In this document: piece by piece, positions 61,401 through 64,000 of the stretch | Layout of the letters: each line of letters opens with the position of its first letter | How positions within the stretch are numbered: the first letter of the stretch is position 1 | Source of the DNA: Cupriavidus plantarum | GTDB lineage: Bacteria; Pseudomonadota; Gammaproteobacteria; Burkholderiales; Burkholderiaceae | DNA length: 64,000 nt | Assembly (NCBI RefSeq): GCF_905397285.1 | Contig: NZ_CAJPUX010000005.1 | Location: 62,001 to 126,000 of the forward strand | Direction: 5' to 3' | Program-made: the position numbers and the translations under genes | The notes under the pieces: model-generated | The model's database searches: none | Told to the model about the DNA's origin: nothing | What the model saw: only the letters and a program-made list of their open reading frames with translations

Positions 61401-61656
61401 AGGCGCGGTGCAGCGTGTCCGTCCCAAGGCCATGACGGTCGCGGTCATTCTCGCTGGCCTGGTTCCGATCATGTGGTCGCATGGCACGGGCTCGGAGGTC
61501 ATGCAGCGGATTGCCGCGCCGATGGTCGGCGGCATGGTGACCGCGCCCTTGCTTTCCCTGTTTGTTGTCCCGGCGGTGTACCTGCTGATACGCCAACGCC
61601 AGGCAAAACCTGGCTCCCTTTCCACCCACCCCTCGCTTCAAGAGAAAACGCAATGA
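58486..61656 (+). CDS. cusA: CusA Cu(I)/Ag(I) RND efflux pump
   Basis: 1056 residues, an HME-RND pump with 12 helices. Helix 4 carries the proton-relay motif GGIAIAIGAMVDAAVVMIENAHKHLE. The three methionines that bind Cu(I)/Ag(I) in E. coli CusA are present at the same numbers: Met573 (LLYMPS), Met623 (APLEMFET) and Met672 (RNRIDMLATGIKSP). This separates it from CzcA (Zn/Co/Cd). It takes metal from the periplasm or cytoplasm and passes it to CusC. The ATGA overlap with cusB (58486-58489) shows coupled translation. Confidence 0.96.
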   Translation: MIARIILASIRHRFLVLLATVMLTAWGLWAVRSTPLDALPDLSDVQVIIRTPFPGQAPQLVENQVTYPLTTTMLSVPGARTVRGYSFFGDSFVYVLFEDGTDPYWARSRVLEYLNQVQSRLPAAAKPALGPDATGVGWIYEYALVDKTGQHDLSQLRALQDWFLRFELKSLPNVAEVAPIGGMVKQYQVVLQPDKLRAYNIPQSKILEALKGANQEAGGSVLELGEAEYAVRASGYLKTLDDFRQIPLVTREASIPVRLGDVATVQFGPELRRGIAELDGEGEVAGGVIVMRSGKNALETIEAVKARLAVLEKSLPAGVEIVATYDRSSLIHRAVDNLTHKLVEEFIVVALVCLIFLFHLRSALVAIVSLPLGVLAAFLVMRYQGVNANIMSLGGIAIAIGAMVDAAVVMIENAHKHLEHWHADHPGRALSGEERWRVIGESAAEVGPALFFSLLIITLSFVPVFTLEAQEGRLFSPLAFTKTYSMAAAAGLSVTLVPVLMGYMIRGRIPSEQSNPLNRWLIRAYQPILAKVLTYPKTTVAIAAVLLAATVWPISRVGGEFMPPLDEGDLLYMPSALPGLSAGKAAQLLQQTDRLIKTVPEVATVFGKAGRADSATDPAPLEMFETTIQFKPRDQWRAGMTPDRLVEELDRVVKVPGLSNIWVPPIRNRIDMLATGIKSPVGIKVAGTDLKEIDRLATRIEEAVKTVPGVTSALAERLSGGRYIDVNIDRMVAGRYGLNIDNVQSIVSSAVGGDNVGEVVDGLARFPINVRYPRDYRDSVEQLRALPIVTDRGQQITLSDVARLEVVQGPPMLRSENARLSGWIYVDIRGRDLRSAVRDMQAVVAKAVPMPAGYSLSWSGQFEYLERATAKLKVVVPFTLLIIFVLLYLVFGRLDEALLIMGTLPLALIGGFWLLYGLGYNLSVAGVVGFIALAGVAAEFGVIMLLYLKHAWSAREASGEANLPMLLEAIQEGAVQRVRPKAMTVAVILAGLVPIMWSHGTGSEVMQRIAAPMVGGMVTAPLLSLFVVPAVYLLIRQRQAKPGSLSTHPSLQEKTQ

Positions 61657-61991
61657 AACACGTCAACACGCTCGCACTGGTTCTATCGCTGACGGCCACC
61701 TCGGCGGCATTCGCGGCCGGCCCCATGGACGGCATGGACATGAAGCCATCTGCTGCATCACCAAAGGCTCCGCAGCCTGTCGCAGCGGAAGTCAGGAAGA
61801 TCGATGTCCCAACCGGGAAGGTAACGCTCAAGCACGGCCCGATTGAAAACCTCGGCATGCCCGCCATGGTGATGGCATTTCCTGTCAAGGACCGTGCATC
61901 GTTAAAGAACTTCAAGGAGGGCGACGCGGTTTTCGCTACGTTCGACAAGGTCAACGGCGAACCGGCCATCGTGGACATGAAGCAACGGTAG
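61653..61991 (+). CDS. cusF: CusF-type periplasmic copper-binding protein
   Basis: 112 residues with a signal peptide (MKHVNTLALVLSLTATSAAFA). A Met-rich start (AGPMDGMDMKPSA) precedes the small beta-barrel: AEVRKIDVPTGKVTLKHGPIENLGMPAMVMAFPVKDRASLKNFKEGDAVFATFDKVNGEPAIVDM. The metal site has His61, Met72 and Met74, but Met69 stands where E. coli CusF has Trp44. CusF carries Cu(I)/Ag(I) to CusB. Its ATG overlaps the cusA stop. Confidence 0.93.
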   Translation: MKHVNTLALVLSLTATSAAFAAGPMDGMDMKPSAASPKAPQPVAAEVRKIDVPTGKVTLKHGPIENLGMPAMVMAFPVKDRASLKNFKEGDAVFATFDKVNGEPAIVDMKQR

Positions 61992-62101
61992 GCGCGGCGG
62001 GCATAGCACGAATCGCAACAGAACACTGCTCCACGTTGAGTGCAGAATTACAGGTATGCGGGCGCAAAAATGCCGCGCCAACGAGATTTATGGGAAAAGC
62101 G

Positions 62102-62719
62102 ATGCAATCGAAGACTCATTGGGAACAGGTCTACGCGGCGAAATCGCCGAGCGACGTAAGTTGGTATCAGCCCCGCGCAACGCTGTCGCTAGGCCTGATT
62201 CAACGAATCGGCACAGGACCGGATGCGGCGATTATCGATGTCGGCGGCGGCACCTCGACCTTGACCGACGATCTGATCGGTCTCGGCTACCACAACCTTT
62301 CCGTGCTGGATCTCTCCGGCGAAGCGCTGGCCGTGGCGCGACGGCGGCTCGGCCAGAAATCTGATCTCGTGAACTGGGTTGAAGCTGACGTCACATCTGC
62401 GACCTTACCAGAGCGGTTCTTCGATGTCTGGCATGACCGGGCGGTGTTTCACTTCCTCACGGACGAGGCAGACCGCCGCACGTATGTCGAACAGGTAGTG
62501 CGAGCAGTCAAGCCGGGGGGCCACGTAATCGTCGCAACCTTTGCTCCTGATGGTCCCGCTCAGTGCAGCGGTCTTCCCGTAGTCCAGTACGACGCGGATT
62601 CTCTACACGGTGAATTCGGCCCGGCATTCGAACTAGTCGAACACGACGAAGAAGCCCACGTCACGCCGGCAGGGCGCGTCCAGCATTTCATCTATTGTCA
62701 CTGCGTTAAACCGCATTGA
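62102..62719 (+). CDS. Class I SAM-dependent methyltransferase
   Basis: 205 residues from ATG 62102; ATG 62090 is a close alternative. SAM-binding motif I is AAIIDVGGGTSTLTDDLIGLGYHNLSVLDLSGEALAVARRRL, followed by VNWVEADVTSATLPERFFDVWHDRAVFHFLTDEADRRTYVEQVVRAVKPGGHVIVATFAPDGPAQCSGLPVVQYDADSL. The family resembles thiopurine/metalloid methyltransferases found in metal-resistance islands. The substrate is unknown. It follows cusF by 110 bp and could be the last gene of the island. Confidence 0.88.
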   Translation: MQSKTHWEQVYAAKSPSDVSWYQPRATLSLGLIQRIGTGPDAAIIDVGGGTSTLTDDLIGLGYHNLSVLDLSGEALAVARRRLGQKSDLVNWVEADVTSATLPERFFDVWHDRAVFHFLTDEADRRTYVEQVVRAVKPGGHVIVATFAPDGPAQCSGLPVVQYDADSLHGEFGPAFELVEHDEEAHVTPAGRVQHFIYCHCVKPH

Positions 62720-63215
62720 ACCGAGTCTGTAAGCACCGTCGGGACGCACGAGTCAATTCGATGCGCGTCTGGACGGGATACCGATGCCGCGTGCAGCGTG
62801 GAGCAACCCTTGGACATTCTGACCGTGCACGTCTTCGGGTAAATGCGCGGGACACGGCTCAATGCATCGACCTTGTTACCGCGCCATTGTGGGTGTCTGA
62901 AAACTGCCCGACGGCCGAGTTATCGATGCAAAATCTCAGTGCTCCCGGTGGCCGTACGCCCTCAAAACAATAGAGTCGTTGTCAGGACCGATGCATACCC
63001 CCGCTTCGATCGCCGGCCATCCTCTCCATCCAATTCATTTGCGACGATGGTGGGCGGAATCATTGGCGCGCTAGTAGCACATGGCAATGTGGAGTGGGAA
63101 GAAACCCTTCTCCCGACATACCCGGCGCACCGAGACCAATCGCGGCAGGGCCCCCGTCGTTCGTGAACCTTCGACAGCGCCCGCAAAAGCGGAGCGCTAC
63201 GGCGAATTGAGGCGC
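62720..63215. other. Intergenic region at the right edge of the cus island
   Basis: 496 bp with no supported gene. Open frames of 85-107 codons occur but lack start signals and family resemblance, and composition is mixed. No inverted terminal repeats or attachment site are evident. Somewhere here the island joins the chromosomal backbone. Confidence 0.5.
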
Positions 63216-64000
63216 TCAGTCGCCGCGCGCGCCGATGCCGTCGAGCATAGCGATTGCTTCTGGAGACAGCCTCAACGCGGCAGCGGCGACATTCTGCTGG
63301 AGGTGTGCGACCGAAGAGGTTCCCGGAATCAACAAGATGTTGGGCGAGCGTTGCAGCAGCCAGGCCAGCGCGGTTTGTAGCGGCGTCGCCCCGCACTCTG
63401 CCGCCACTCGCTCGAGCGCTGACGACTGTAGGGACGAGAAGCCGCCCAGCGGAAAGAACGGCACGAATGCAATACCGTCGCCGGCAAGCTGCGTCACGAG
63501 CGCATCGTCGGTCCGGTGGGCCAGGTTGTACTGGTTCTGGACGCATACGATATCGACGATGCTCCTCGCCTGCGCGATCTGTCTAGCCGTCGCGTTACTC
63601 AGACCGATGTGCCGCACCACGCCCTTTCGCTGCAACTCCGCTAGCGCGGTTAATGGCTCCTCCAGATCTCCCTCCGCAGGACCCATCACGTCGAACATCA
63701 GCCGCAGGTTCACCACATCCATCCGCTCCAGGCCCAGATGATTCAGATTGTCATAGACCGCCGCCTCCAGTTCGGCCGGGGCCATCGCCCGCTGCCACGA
63801 GGCATCGGCGCCGCGGCGCGCGCCGACCTTGGTGACGATGACCAGGTCGTCGCGGTACGGATGCAGGGCCTCCCGGATGATCTGGTTGGTGACGTGCGGG
63901 CCGTAGAAGTCGCTGGTATCGATGTGGTTGACGCCCAATTCCAGCGCGGCGCGCAGCACGGCGATCGCTTGCTGGCGATCTCTGGGCGGGCCGAAAACAT
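63216..64000 (-). CDS. Aldo/keto reductase, 5' end missing
   Basis: 261 codons are visible; the reading frame continues beyond the window edge (FGPPRDRQQAIAVLRAALELGVNHIDTSDFYGPHVTNQIIREALHPYRDDLVIVTKVG). Features of the NADPH-dependent aldo/keto reductase barrel are visible: the catalytic Asp and Tyr in HIDTSDFYGPHV, Lys in IVTKVGAR, and the cofactor-binding end ALAWLLQRSPNILLIPGTSSVAHLQQNVAAAALRLSPEAI. It reduces aldehydes or ketones. It points toward the cus island. Confidence 0.9.
   Translation of the reverse strand, partial: VFGPPRDRQQAIAVLRAALELGVNHIDTSDFYGPHVTNQIIREALHPYRDDLVIVTKVGARRGADASWQRAMAPAELEAAVYDNLNHLGLERMDVVNLRLMFDVMGPAEGDLEEPLTALAELQRKGVVRHIGLSNATARQIAQARSIVDIVCVQNQYNLAHRTDDALVTQLAGDGIAFVPFFPLGGFSSLQSSALERVAAECGATPLQTALAWLLQRSPNILLIPGTSSVAHLQQNVAAAALRLSPEAIAMLDGIGARGD

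Noticed and set aside
62716..63166. Open frames of 85 and 107 codons after the methyltransferase gene
   Set aside because: No ribosome-binding site, no domain, and several overlapping frames are equally open.
55000..63215. Transposon or integrative element carrying the cus genes
   Set aside because: No transposase, integrase, inverted ends or target duplication could be seen; only the truncated gene supports insertion.

Overview
The window is GC-rich DNA from a Gram-negative betaproteobacterium, most likely a Cupriavidus or close Burkholderiaceae relative. The grounds are gene content rather than a database search: a Bug/TctC-type receptor, a porin of the Burkholderiales type, a double-length SOS-controlled UvrA, a Cus-type metal RND island with a CusD-like leader protein, and chrA. 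About 46 protein genes are supported, including two that run off the ends (MFS at the left, aldo/keto reductase at the right). I see no rRNA, tRNA, CRISPR array, transposase or integrase.

Layout. 1-8.1 kb: LysR with a DHA2 MFS pump (partial), a small lipoprotein, an HxlR regulator, emrAB and a divergent NodT-type outer-membrane lipoprotein; together the last three form a drug-efflux unit around one operator-promoter (6257-6345). 8.1-14.1 kb: a 1966-residue tandem UvrA with a near-perfect LexA box. 14.3-19.1 kb: macA-macB-NodT tripartite ABC export. 19.3-22.0 kb: Bug receptor plus gamma-glutamyltransferase. 22.0-28.7 kb: an envelope block with lpxO, an ArnT-like glycosyltransferase and a divergent QseBC/PmrAB-like two-component system, with an Lrp/EamA pair in between. 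28.7-31.7 kb: chrA, a DUF2459 lipoprotein, a porin. 32-38.6 kb: a PBP1A-type enzyme, an EAL protein, and the DUF1800/DUF1501 exported pair.

38.8-44.8 kb is the most interesting metabolic locus: a LacI regulator with an operator over its own promoter, an iron-type substrate-binding protein, two permeases, an ATPase and a GpdQ-like phosphodiesterase, all in one direction and closely packed. It looks like a system that imports an organophosphate-type compound and pairs uptake with diester hydrolysis; the substrate is unknown. 44.9-48.5 kb: pepE, a NarL-type regulator and a hybrid histidine kinase, plus an unlisted 55-residue membrane ORF. 48.7-52.0 kb: an Old Yellow Enzyme, a YbfB-type MFS and a TetR regulator. 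52.1-54.9 kb: a TonB-domain lipoprotein, a NUDIX hydrolase, an AraC regulator.

55.0-62.7 kb is a Cu(I)/Ag(I) efflux island (cusD-like, cusC, cusB, cusA, cusF, methyltransferase). It abuts a metallophosphoesterase gene cut off after about 50 codons, which suggests insertion or deletion at that point. CusA keeps the three methionines of E. coli CusA at identical residue numbers, and CusB carries an extra CusF domain.

A window-wide oddity is the number of short tandem repeats, mostly of 12 or 15 bp. They sit at gene ends: in disordered N- or C-termini, over a start codon and over a stop codon. A second is a family of three intergenic hairpins with CCTCTCC/GGAGAGG arms.
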